From Rhizobacter sp. Root1238 (lineage in GTDB: Bacteria > Pseudomonadota > Gammaproteobacteria > Burkholderiales > Burkholderiaceae_C): a DNA stretch of 64,000 bases. Position 1 is the stretch's first letter. Each line of letters begins with the position of its first letter. Positions 29,131 to 36,901 of the stretch are shown here, in pieces. The notes under the pieces are model-generated. The model had not been told where the DNA came from, did not search any database, and saw only the letters and a list, made by a program, of their open reading frames with translations. The stretch lies in contig NZ_LMDM01000022.1 in NCBI RefSeq assembly GCF_001425825.1, forward strand, positions 1-64,000. The letters are read 5' to 3'. A program made the translations under genes and the position numbers.

Positions 29131-30099
29131 TCAGGCGGTGTAGAGCAGCGGCTTCACCGGCACCGCGCGCGAGAAGATCTTGCGCTCGGTGAACACGTCG
29201 AAGAACTTCTGGAACGCGTCGATGTCGCTGGTCTTGAACTCGTTGTAGAGCGTGAAGCCCGACAGCGGCACTTCCTTCACCAGCGACGCGTCGATCGACG
29301 TGAAACCGTCGAGGTGGTTGCGCGATTCGTCGGGGTTCTTGCGCACGTGCTCCACGGCTTTCGCATACGCAGCGATGTACTTCTTCGCGTCGGCCGGGCG
29401 CTCCTTCAGCAGCGTGCTCGTCACGCTGGCCGAGCCGCCGAACCACGGTGCGTCGGCATCGCCGAGCACGTACTTGCTGATCACGCCGGTCTCGAGCACG
29501 CGCGTCAGGCCCTTCAGCCGGCCCGCGGTGCCGGTGGGCTCGAGCGTGTAGACCGCGTCGATCTGCCCGCCGACCAGCGCCGGCACGTGCTGGCCGACCG
29601 GCAGCTCGGTGACCTGCGGGTTCGTGACGCCGTTCTTCTCGAGCATGATCTTCGCGAGCGTGACGTTCTGGATGCCGGGGCCGCTGGCGATGCGCTTGCC
29701 CTTCAGGTCGGCGAGCGACTTGATCGGGCTGTCCTTCGCGACGACGAACTCGTCGAGCACCAGCTTGTGGTTCGACGGGTTGCTGCAGATGATCTTGAAC
29801 AGGCCGGGCGAGGTGATCTCGGCCAGCGCCAGCACCGCCGATGCGGTGCCGTTGGCCGAGCCGTGGATGCGTCCGGAGATCATCGCCTCGGCCACCTGCT
29901 GGGCGCTGGAGAACTTGACGCCCTCGACGTCGAGGCCGGCCTCCTTGAAGGTGCCGAGTTCGAGACCGGCATACAGCGGCAGGCCGCTCGCGATCGGCCA
30001 GTAGCCGATCAGGATCTTGTCGTCGGCGGCGCGGGCGAACGAGGCCGCGCCGAGCGAGGCGGCGGCGAGGGTCTGCAGGGTGCGGCGGCGGGTGATCAT
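29131..30099 (-). CDS. ABC transporter substrate-binding protein, NrtA/SsuA/THI5-like
   Basis: 322 residues. A signal starts TRRRTLQTLAAASLG with twin arginines, so Tat or Sec export is possible, and is cleaved near FARAADDK. The mature part follows the NMT1/SsuA-like pattern (GYWPIASGLPLYAGLELG, SADLKGKRIA-type hinge, ALVGGQIDAVYTLEPTG). AGGAG sits about eleven bases before the ATG at 30099. Together with the next two genes it forms a complete importer. The preceding gap is occupied by a stem-loop repeat (30135-30217), which may tune expression between biuH and this gene. Confidence 0.88.
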   Translation of the reverse strand: MITRRRTLQTLAAASLGAASFARAADDKILIGYWPIASGLPLYAGLELGTFKEAGLDVEGVKFSSAQQVAEAMISGRIHGSANGTASAVLALAEITSPGLFKIICSNPSNHKLVLDEFVVAKDSPIKSLADLKGKRIASGPGIQNVTLAKIMLEKNGVTNPQVTELPVGQHVPALVGGQIDAVYTLEPTGTAGRLKGLTRVLETGVISKYVLGDADAPWFGGSASVTSTLLKERPADAKKYIAAYAKAVEHVRKNPDESRNHLDGFTSIDASLVKEVPLSGFTLYNEFKTSDIDAFQKFFDVFTERKIFSRAVPVKPLLYTA

Positions 30100-30134
30100 C
30101 GTGGCGTACTCCTGGGGATGTGTTTCTGTGCGCC

Positions 30135-30217
30135 GGCTTCGACAGGCTCAGCCCGAACGGAACCAATCCGTTCGCCCTGAGCTTGCCGAAGGGTTGCCCT
30201 GAGCCTGTCGAAGGGCC
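30135..30217. repeat. CTTCGACAGGCTCAG stem-loop repeat, copy 2
   Basis: Two opposed copies of the core, with arms at about 30135-30160 and 30168-30193, flank AACCAAT. A third copy runs to 30217, ending just before the biuH stop codon at 30221. The arms end in CCGAACGG/CCGTTCGC, as at the other two sites. On the minus strand it lies inside the operon between biuH and the binding protein gene, so it would be transcribed as a strong hairpin. Confidence 0.85.
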
Positions 30218-30220
30218 TGC

Positions 30221-30913
30221 TCATCCAGCCAACCCCGCGATCAGCGCAGCCGAATCGGCGACCGCGCCGAACACCCCGCCCTGCATCGTCACCATCTTCA
30301 GCGCCGCGAGGTGGTTGCCGAGGTCGGTGGCCGCGGTGCAGTCAGCCACGATCAGGCACTCGTAGCCGCGGTCGTTGGCGTCGCGCATCGTCGTGTGCAC
30401 GCAGACGTCGGTCGTGATGCCGGTCAGCACCAGGTTGCGGATGCCGCGGGTGCGCAGGATCAGGTCGAGATCGGTCGCGTAGAAGGAGCCCTTGCCGGGC
30501 TTGTCGATCACCGGTTCGCCGGGCAGCGGCGCGAGCTCGGGGATGATCTCCCAGCCGGGCTCGCCGATCGTCAGGATGCGGCCGCAGGGCCCGACGTCGC
30601 CGATGCCGATGCCGTCGGTGCCGATCCGGCGCGAACGCCAGCGCTTGTTGGCCGGCAGGTCGCTCAGGTCCGGGCGATGGCCTTCGCGGGTGTGGATCAG
30701 CAGGTGGCCGGCGGCGCGCATCGCCGCCATCAGGCGCTGCAGTGGTTCGATCGGCGCGCGCGTCAGGCCGATGTCGTAGCCCATCTTGTCGACGTAGCCG
30801 CCCTTGCCGCAGAAGTCGACCTGCATGTCGATCACGATCAACGCGGTGTTGTCAGGCCGCAGGTCGCCGTCGAATGGCCAGCGGTACGGGTCGGCCTGCA
30901 CGAAGCGGCTCAT
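30221..30913 (-). CDS. biuH: Biuret hydrolase (isochorismatase family)
   Basis: 230 residues; hydrolyses biuret to allophanate and ammonia. It resembles the Rhizobium leguminosarum BiuH sequence as I remember it: ADPYRWP N-terminus, [45 protein letters not shown]. Its Asp29, Lys138 and Cys171 fall exactly on the BiuH triad Asp36/Lys142/Cys175 after allowing for a 7-residue shorter start and a 3-residue insertion. Gln211 (TMQGGVFG) matches the substrate-binding Gln215 and Phe34 matches Phe41. ATGA overlap with the upstream permease. Its product is the substrate of AtzF encoded at 4966-6795. Among family members this is a confident call, though not tested by alignment. Confidence 0.87.
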   Translation of the reverse strand: MSRFVQADPYRWPFDGDLRPDNTALIVIDMQVDFCGKGGYVDKMGYDIGLTRAPIEPLQRLMAAMRAAGHLLIHTREGHRPDLSDLPANKRWRSRRIGTDGIGIGDVGPCGRILTIGEPGWEIIPELAPLPGEPVIDKPGKGSFYATDLDLILRTRGIRNLVLTGITTDVCVHTTMRDANDRGYECLIVADCTAATDLGNHLAALKMVTMQGGVFGAVADSAALIAGLAG

Positions 30914-31833
30914 CGAGAAACTCCCAGTTCGGCCGGCGCACCCTTGACGGCGCGCGTCGGCGAGCAGGTCCACACCAGGATCGCGAGCGTCAGCACGTAC
31001 GGCACCGCGTTGAACAGGTGGTAGCCGCCGCTGATGCCCACCGACTGCAGCGCCGGCCCGAGCGCGCCGGCACCGCCGAACAGCAGCGCCGCACCCAGGC
31101 AGCGCCAGGGGTTCCAGCGCGCGAAGATCACCAGCGCGACCGCGATCAGCCCCTGCCCGCTCGACAGGCCTTCGTTCCAGCTGCCCGGGTAGTGCAGCGA
31201 CAGCGAGGCACCGCCCAGCCCCGCGATGAAACCGCCGGCCACCGTGGCCGCGATGCGGATGCCGTTGACCGAGTAGCCGAGCGAGCGCGCCGCATCGCTC
31301 GAATCGCCGGCCATGCGCAGCACCAGCCCGAAGCGCGTCGACCGGAAGCCCCACGACAGCAACGCCGCGAGCGCGACGCCGACCGGGAACAGCGCGTTGA
31401 TCTGCAGCGCCGAGCGGATCTGCGCCGAGCTGCTCCACTCGCCGAGCGCCAGCGCGGGAATCTGCGGCGCCTGCGGCTGGATCAGCGGCTTGCCGAGGTA
31501 GAACGCCAGCCCGCTGCCGAGCAGCATCAGCGCGATGCCGGTGGCGATGTCGTTGACGCGCGGCAGCGAGCACACCAGGCCGTGCAGCAGCGCGAGCGCC
31601 GCGCCCGACAGCCCACCGACCAGCACGCCGATCCAGGCCGAGCCGCTGAGGTACGCGCCGCCGAAGCCGCTCATCGCCGAGAACACCAGCACGCCTTCGA
31701 GCCCGAGGTTGATGCGGCCGGCCTTCTCGGTGACGCATTCGCCGAGGCTGACCATCAGGAACGGCGTGCCGACGCGGATCGCGCCGCCGAGCACCGCGAT
31801 CAGTACGTTGAGGACAAGCTCAGTCGTCGTCAT
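30910..31833 (-). CDS. ABC transporter permease 2, BMP/nucleoside type
   Basis: 307 residues, highly hydrophobic with 8-10 membrane segments. It has the BPD_transp_2 pattern ([20 protein letters not shown] and [13 protein letters not shown] near 25-50, then [14 protein letters not shown]), as in YufQ/NupC-type permeases for nucleosides and other N-rich solutes. The start overlaps the stop of the first permease (ATGA) and its stop overlaps biuH. It forms a heterodimer with the product of 31830-33014. Confidence 0.9.
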   Translation of the reverse strand: MTTTELVLNVLIAVLGGAIRVGTPFLMVSLGECVTEKAGRINLGLEGVLVFSAMSGFGGAYLSGSAWIGVLVGGLSGAALALLHGLVCSLPRVNDIATGIALMLLGSGLAFYLGKPLIQPQAPQIPALALGEWSSSAQIRSALQINALFPVGVALAALLSWGFRSTRFGLVLRMAGDSSDAARSLGYSVNGIRIAATVAGGFIAGLGGASLSLHYPGSWNEGLSSGQGLIAVALVIFARWNPWRCLGAALLFGGAGALGPALQSVGISGGYHLFNAVPYVLTLAILVWTCSPTRAVKGAPAELGVSR

Positions 31834-33014
31834 GACAGCGCCTGGGCAGCGATCGGCGTCGCGGTGGGCAGCGAGGCCGGCATCGCCCGCGCGACGAACA
31901 GCTTGCCGCGCAGCGCCTCGCTCGCGAGGATCAGCAGGAACGCGAAGCCCTGCAGCACCAGCACCGACGCATCGGGCAGGTCCATGCGCCGCTGCAGCAG
32001 GCTGCCGGCCGCGCCGAAGCCGCCGAACAGCACCGCCACCGGCATCACGGCCCACGGGTTGTGGCGCGCGACGAAGGACACCAGGATGCCGCTGTAGCCG
32101 AGGCCGGCGATCAGCGCGGCGTTTGCGCTGGTGTGCACCGCCAGCACCTCGATGCCGCCGGCGAGCCCGGCACACGCACCGCCCAGCGCGCAGGCGATGA
32201 CGATCAGCCGCGTGCCCGGCAGGCCGACCAGCAGCGCGGCGCGGGCGTTGCCGCCGACCACGCGCGTCGCGAAGCCGGACGGCGTCTGGAACAGCCACAG
32301 CCCCGCTGCGATGCAGGCGACGACGCCGAAGGCCAGGCCCCAGTGGATGTCGCTGCCGCCGATGCCGCCGATCAGCAGCGCGTCGGCGATCGGCCGCGTC
32401 GACGGCTTGTTGAGGCTGGCCGGGTCGCGCAGCGGGCCTTCGACCAGGTGCTTGAACAACGCAACGGCGATGTACGCGAGCAGCAGGCTGCTGATGGTTT
32501 CGTTGACGCCGCGCCGCTGGCGCAGCAGGCCGACCAGCGCGATCCAGCCCGCACCGGTCACGCCGGCCGCGGCCAGCAGCAGGGCGCTGCCGAACGCACC
32601 GGCCGGCGGCGTGACGACGTACGGCAGGGCCGCGCCAGCCAGGCCGCCCAGCACCAGCGCGCCCTCGCCACCGATCACCACCAGCCCGGCGCGTGCGGGG
32701 ATCGCGACGCACAGCGCGGTGAGCATCAGTGGGGCCGCGCGCTGCAGCGAGTTCTGCCACGAGAACCAGTCGCCGAACGCGCCCTTGAACAGCAGCGTCC
32801 ACGCGTCGACCGGGCTCTTGCCGCCGACCCAGACGAACACGCCGAACAGCAGCAGCGCACCGCCCATCGCGAGCAGCGGCAGCGCGACGGACTCCAGCGA
32901 TTCGGCAGTTCGCAGGGTTCCTATCCAGCGACCGCCGTGGAACCGGCTTTGCCGGGCCACTGGCGGTGCCCCCTTGAGGGGGTGGCGCGAAGCGCCTCCG
33001 GGGGTGGGTGTCAT
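31830..33014 (-). CDS. ABC transporter permease 1, BMP/nucleoside type (start uncertain)
   Basis: About 394 residues from the ATG at 33014, two bases after the binding-protein stop. The first 35 codons read through a dispersed repeat (PTPGGASRHPLKGAPPVAR), which is not normal permease sequence. The family-like part starts near RTAESLESVALPLLAM. No ATG, GTG or TTG is in frame between the repeat and the ATG at 32867 (MGGALLLFGVFVWVGG), which would cut into the first membrane helix. Either the repeat supplies the start and an odd tail, or a shorter form or CTG is used. The rest is a typical permease (VIGGEGALVLGGLAGA, then GVNETISSLLLAYIAVALF). Confidence 0.82.
   Translation of the reverse strand: MTPTPGGASRHPLKGAPPVARQSRFHGGRWIGTLRTAESLESVALPLLAMGGALLLFGVFVWVGGKSPVDAWTLLFKGAFGDWFSWQNSLQRAAPLMLTALCVAIPARAGLVVIGGEGALVLGGLAGAALPYVVTPPAGAFGSALLLAAAGVTGAGWIALVGLLRQRRGVNETISSLLLAYIAVALFKHLVEGPLRDPASLNKPSTRPIADALLIGGIGGSDIHWGLAFGVVACIAAGLWLFQTPSGFATRVVGGNARAALLVGLPGTRLIVIACALGGACAGLAGGIEVLAVHTSANAALIAGLGYSGILVSFVARHNPWAVMPVAVLFGGFGAAGSLLQRRMDLPDASVLVLQGFAFLLILASEALRGKLFVARAMPASLPTATPIAAQALS
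32912..33011 (-). repeat. Dispersed structured repeat, copy 2
   Basis: Same element as at 11663 and 53131, here on the minus strand and starting a few bases after the binding-protein stop. It contains GGCGC-TTC-GCGCC and CCCCC-TCAA-GGGGG hairpins, then GCCCGGCAAAGCCGG and CGCTGGATAGG. It occupies the intercistronic gap and seems to provide the first codons of the downstream permease. Confidence 0.82.
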
Positions 33015-33016
33015 CA

Positions 33017-34132
33017 CTAGGCGCCGGTCTTGCCGACGACGCCCTCGACCAGGTAGTTCATGCCTTCGAGGGTGGGGTCGGTCTGCTTGAAGACCTTGCC
33101 CGCCTCGATGATCGTCTTGCCTGCGTTGTCCTTCAGCGGCCCCTTGAAGATGTCGAAGCTGCCCTTCAGCATCGCGGCCTTCACGTCATCGGCCGCCTTC
33201 TTCGCCGGGGCGGACACCATCGAGCCGTACGGCGACGGCTTCACGAAGCCTTCCTTCAGGCCGCCGCGCACGAAGTTCGGATGCGGCTTGCCGCTGCGCG
33301 CCGCGTCGATGATGGTCTTGTACGCGGTGATCCAGTTCCACTCGGCGCCGGTCAGGTACGCGGCCGGCGCGAGCTTCGCCTGGCTCGCGTGGTAGCCGCA
33401 GACGAACTTGCCGCGCTTGGCCGCCGTCTCGACGATCACCTTCGGCCCGTCGACGTGCATCGTGAAGACGTCGATGCCCTGGTCGGCCAGGCTGTTGGTG
33501 GCCTCGGCCTCCTTGACCGGCATCGACCAGTCGCCGGTGAAGATCACCGTGGTGGTGATCGACGGATCGACCGAGCGCGCGCCCATCGTGAAGGCATTGA
33601 TGTTGCGCAGCACCTGCGGGATCGGCTTGGCCGCGATGAAGCCGAGCTTCTTGCTCTTGCTCATGTGCCCCGCGACGACGCCGTTCAGGTACTGGCATTC
33701 GTCGATGTAGCCGAAGAAGCTGCCGGTGTTCTTCGGGTGCTTGCCTTCGGTCCACATGCCGCCGCAATGCGCGAAGCGCACGTTCGGGTTCTTGCCCGCC
33801 ACCGCCAGCATGTGCGGGTCGAAGTAGCCGAACGAGGTCGGGAACAGCAGCGTCGCGCCGTCCTGCGAGATCATGCCCTGCATCGCCTTCTGCACGGCCG
33901 TGGTCTCGGGGACGTTCTCCTCTTCGACCGCCTTGATGCCGGGCAGCTTCTTGATCTCGGCCACCGCCTCGGCATGCGCCTGGTTGTAGCCGAAGTCGTC
34001 CTTCGGGCCGACGTAGATGAAGCCGACGGTGATCGGTGCCTGCGCGTTCGCGAGGCTGCCGAAGCCGCCGAGAGCGAGCGCCGCGCCGGCGCCCTTCAGA
34101 ACGTCCCGACGATTGAATTCCGCTGTCGCCAT
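33017..34132 (-). CDS. BMP-family ABC transporter substrate-binding protein
   Basis: 371 residues; first gene of the nine-gene operon. AGGAG lies eight bases before the ATG at 34132. A twin-arginine signal (NRRDVLKGAGAALALGG) suggests Tat export, cleaved near ANAQA. The mature protein follows the Bmp/PnrA lipoprotein-like fold (ITVGFIYVGPKDDFGYNQAH; FDPHMLAVAGKNPNVRFAHC; GVVAGHMSKSKKLGFIAAKP), but there is no lipobox. Family members bind purine nucleosides, but related proteins next to amidases bind ureides or purine breakdown products. Here context suggests biuret-like or purine-derived nitrogen compounds. Confidence 0.9.
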   Translation of the reverse strand: MATAEFNRRDVLKGAGAALALGGFGSLANAQAPITVGFIYVGPKDDFGYNQAHAEAVAEIKKLPGIKAVEEENVPETTAVQKAMQGMISQDGATLLFPTSFGYFDPHMLAVAGKNPNVRFAHCGGMWTEGKHPKNTGSFFGYIDECQYLNGVVAGHMSKSKKLGFIAAKPIPQVLRNINAFTMGARSVDPSITTTVIFTGDWSMPVKEAEATNSLADQGIDVFTMHVDGPKVIVETAAKRGKFVCGYHASQAKLAPAAYLTGAEWNWITAYKTIIDAARSGKPHPNFVRGGLKEGFVKPSPYGSMVSAPAKKAADDVKAAMLKGSFDIFKGPLKDNAGKTIIEAGKVFKQTDPTLEGMNYLVEGVVGKTGA

Positions 34133-34224
34133 CACATCGCTCCTGTGCGTTGCCCGCATGAAGGGGATCGCAGGACTCGTGCCCGAAAGCACGCGCTGTC
34201 CGCCCGCCCCGTTTAGAACACCTT

Positions 34225-34236
34225 CTTGTATACATG
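34225..34236. promoter_or_regulatory. Candidate operator palindrome upstream of the ureide transport operon
   Basis: CTTGTATACATG is 11/12 identical to the palindrome CTTGTATACAAG and lies 93 bases upstream of the first gene of the minus-strand operon. A similar site precedes atzF (4902-4913). The surrounding gap 34133-34422 holds no gene or other structure I can name. Confidence 0.45.
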
Positions 34237-34422
34237 CAACGGGCGTGCCAGCCGGACGGACCGGGCGCAGCGGGGTGGGACCTCGAATGAGCGCGCAGCG
34301 AGGATCCCAAACGGGGGCATGCTGCGGACGCAGAAGCGCCAAGCGCGGGCGGCGCGGCACCAAAAGCGACCAGGGCGATGGCTCGCCTCTCAGGGCGTCT
34401 TGTCGACCTCGTCGTGCGCGCC

Positions 34423-35529
34423 TTAGTTGGAACCCTTGATCAAACGCCCGCTCGCCGACTGGATCGGCCGCGCGTTCATCGGGTACAGCCGCGAGAAGAT
34501 GCCGATCTGTTCCGACGAGATCCCCACCGGCTGCTTCATCACCATCCACAGCACGCCTTCGCTGCACGGCGGCGTCGTCAGCGAGCCCATGTAGGTGTAG
34601 TAGCCGCGCTCGGTCGGCAGCAGCGCGTTCAGGTCCAGCGTCGCGCGCGCGGCGACCTCGTCGCCCTTTTCGAGCGGCAGGTTGTTCCACACCGTCTGCA
34701 CGACCTGCTGCGTGTTGCCGCGGTCCAGCAGCACCGCCACCACCGCGAGCTTGCCTTCGAGGTCCTTGTGCACCAGGTGCGCGACCATGTCGAACTGGCG
34801 GCCGTTGATGCGTTCTTCCGACGGCCGATGGAAGTGGAACTGCAGCAGCTCGAAGCGCCGCCCCATCACCTCGATCGAGTTGCCCGGCGCCACGTTGACC
34901 TGCACCGTGTGGCCGTTGTCCAGCACCTTGAAGCTGCTGGGCTTGTAGTCGAACTGCACCGGATCGAGCTGCACCGAGATGCCGTCTCGGATGTCGATCG
35001 GGCTCTGGCGCTTGCCGGCCGAACAGGCGCTGAACTCGGGCTTCAGCTTGCTCCAGTTCTCCGGCGCGCCGTCGCCGCTGTAGTCCCAGTGCGGCGAGGC
35101 ACCGTGCGCGGCGACGACCGAGCGCGCCGGCCGCCCGGCGGCGATCGCGCGCGGCTCGGCCGGCTGGTGGGCATCCAGTGCGGCCGCAGTGCCCCCGCCA
35201 CCGCCCGCCTGCGCCACCGCCGCGCGCACCGGCGTGGTCGATGCCGCGCCAGGCCGGTTGGCCACGCGCACGATGTCGGGGTTGGCCTCGGCCTGCTGCG
35301 CGCCGAGCTTCTCGGCCAGGCGCTGCCGCAGGCGGTCCATCGGATCCTCGAAGCCGCGTGCCTTGGCCGCCTTCGCGGCCGCCGGCTTGTCGGCATCGGC
35401 GTCCTTCATCGGCTTGACCGGTGAACTGCGCAGCTCCGGTGCACGGACGTCGGACGCCTGCGCCGCAGCGCCGCACAAGCTCAGGCCGAGCACGGCCGCA
35501 GCGACGCGGCCTGACAGGATGGTGGACAT
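34423..35529 (-). CDS. Periplasmic alpha-type carbonic anhydrase with long N-terminal extension
   Basis: 368 residues. Signal peptide about 1-25 (cleavage near AAAQAS). Residues about 30-145 are a low-complexity Ala/Lys/Pro-rich region, including a helical stretch (DPMDRLRQRLAEKLGAQQAE), not found in most alpha carbonic anhydrases. The catalytic domain follows: HWDYSGDGAPENW, QSPIDI, the zinc ligands in LLQFHFHRPSEE (two His) and MVAHLVHKD (third His), and LTTPPCSEGV. It interconverts CO2 and bicarbonate in the periplasm. The extension could anchor it to the envelope. It is co-directional with the ureide operon but about 290 bases apart. Confidence 0.92.
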   Translation of the reverse strand: MSTILSGRVAAAVLGLSLCGAAAQASDVRAPELRSSPVKPMKDADADKPAAAKAAKARGFEDPMDRLRQRLAEKLGAQQAEANPDIVRVANRPGAASTTPVRAAVAQAGGGGGTAAALDAHQPAEPRAIAAGRPARSVVAAHGASPHWDYSGDGAPENWSKLKPEFSACSAGKRQSPIDIRDGISVQLDPVQFDYKPSSFKVLDNGHTVQVNVAPGNSIEVMGRRFELLQFHFHRPSEERINGRQFDMVAHLVHKDLEGKLAVVAVLLDRGNTQQVVQTVWNNLPLEKGDEVAARATLDLNALLPTERGYYTYMGSLTTPPCSEGVLWMVMKQPVGISSEQIGIFSRLYPMNARPIQSASGRLIKGSN

Positions 35530-35587
35530 GGTGGATGCGCTCCCGGCACGCCACCGGAATTCGGGGCGCCTGTCGCGATATCGACCG

Positions 35588-36814
35588 TCAGGCGGCCGGC
35601 TTGAGCTTCACCACGACGCGCGGCTTGACCCAGATCCACGCGAAGACGCCGATGCTCATCATCAGCAGCGACGCGATCGCGAGCCAGAGCGTGGAATGCA
35701 TCACCAACGGCGCGATCAAGCCGGCCACCAGCCCGTTGGCAAGGCTGCCGATGCAGGCCTGGAACGACGACGCCATGCCGCGCCGTTCGGGCACCAGGTC
35801 GAGCGTCATCAGCGTGACCACCGGCACCATCAGCGCCCAGCCGAACGCGAAGATGCCGATCGGCAGCAGCGCCCACCAGGCCTGCGGCACGAACAGCAGG
35901 TTCAGCGCCAGGTTGACGACCGACACCACCAGCATGATCACGAAGCCGTGGCGGATCTGGTGGTGCGGCTTGATCTTGCCGGCCAGCCGGCCCGAGAACC
36001 ACGCGCCGCCCATGATCCCGCTGATCGTGATCAGGAAGAACCAGAAGAACTGGCCGGGGTGAAGGTGCAGGTGGTCGCCGAGGAACACCGGTGCCGACAG
36101 CACGTACAGGAACATGCCGTTGAACGGGATGCCGCTCGCCAACGCGAGCATCAGGAAGCGCGGGTTCGAGCCGAGCTGCCGGTAGCCGCGCATCAGGTGC
36201 CGCACGTTGAACGGCTGCCTCTGCGACGCATGCAGCGTCTCGGGCAGCAGCCGCCAGTTGCCGATCCACAGCGCGATGCCGATGCCGGTCAGGAACCAGA
36301 AGATCGCATGCCAGCCGACGTTCACGAACAGGAAGCCGCCGACCATCGGCGCGATGGCCGGCGCGATGCCGAAGTAGATGGTGACCTGCGACATCACGCG
36401 CTGCGCGTCGGCCGGCGGGAACATGTCGCGGATCACCGCGCGCGAGACGACGATGCCGGCACCGGCCGACATGCCCTGCAGCGCGCGGAAGAACACCAGC
36501 GCGCCGATGTGCTGCGACAGCGCACAGCCGGCCGAGGCGAGTGTGAACACCGCGATGCCCCACAGCACGACCGGCCGGCGGCCGAGGCTGTCGGACAGCG
36601 CACCGTGGAACAGGTTCATCACCGCGAAGCCGAACAGGTAGGCCGACAGCGTCTGCTGCATCTCGACCGGTGTCGCGCCGATCGACTGCGCGATGCCGGT
36701 GAAGGCGGGCAGGTAGGTGTCGATCGAGAAGGGGCCGAGCATGCCGAGGCAGGCAAGCAGCGCGGCGAGCGCCCAGCGTGGGGCGCGCCAGAGTTGTTGT
36801 GCGTCGGGATTCAT
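35588..36814 (-). CDS. Bcr/CflA-family multidrug efflux MFS transporter
   Basis: 408 residues and twelve predicted membrane helices. Bcr/CflA hallmarks: PFSIDTYLPAFTGIA in helix 1, motif A in GALSDSLGRRPVVLWG, and the motif C region GMSAGAGIVVSRAVIRDMF. It exports hydrophobic drugs (bicyclomycin, chloramphenicol types) by proton antiport; the actual substrate is unknown. Its promoter would lie between 36815 and 36901, shared with the divergent HD-GYP-like gene. Confidence 0.9.
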   Translation of the reverse strand: MNPDAQQLWRAPRWALAALLACLGMLGPFSIDTYLPAFTGIAQSIGATPVEMQQTLSAYLFGFAVMNLFHGALSDSLGRRPVVLWGIAVFTLASAGCALSQHIGALVFFRALQGMSAGAGIVVSRAVIRDMFPPADAQRVMSQVTIYFGIAPAIAPMVGGFLFVNVGWHAIFWFLTGIGIALWIGNWRLLPETLHASQRQPFNVRHLMRGYRQLGSNPRFLMLALASGIPFNGMFLYVLSAPVFLGDHLHLHPGQFFWFFLITISGIMGGAWFSGRLAGKIKPHHQIRHGFVIMLVVSVVNLALNLLFVPQAWWALLPIGIFAFGWALMVPVVTLMTLDLVPERRGMASSFQACIGSLANGLVAGLIAPLVMHSTLWLAIASLLMMSIGVFAWIWVKPRVVVKLKPAA

Positions 36815-36901
36815 GCGGAGCGTCGAGTGTAGCGGGCACGCCGTGGCGCCGTGCGGGTTTGCGGGGTCGACCGGCGACGCCGCTTGCCTCACACTCGCCG
36901 C

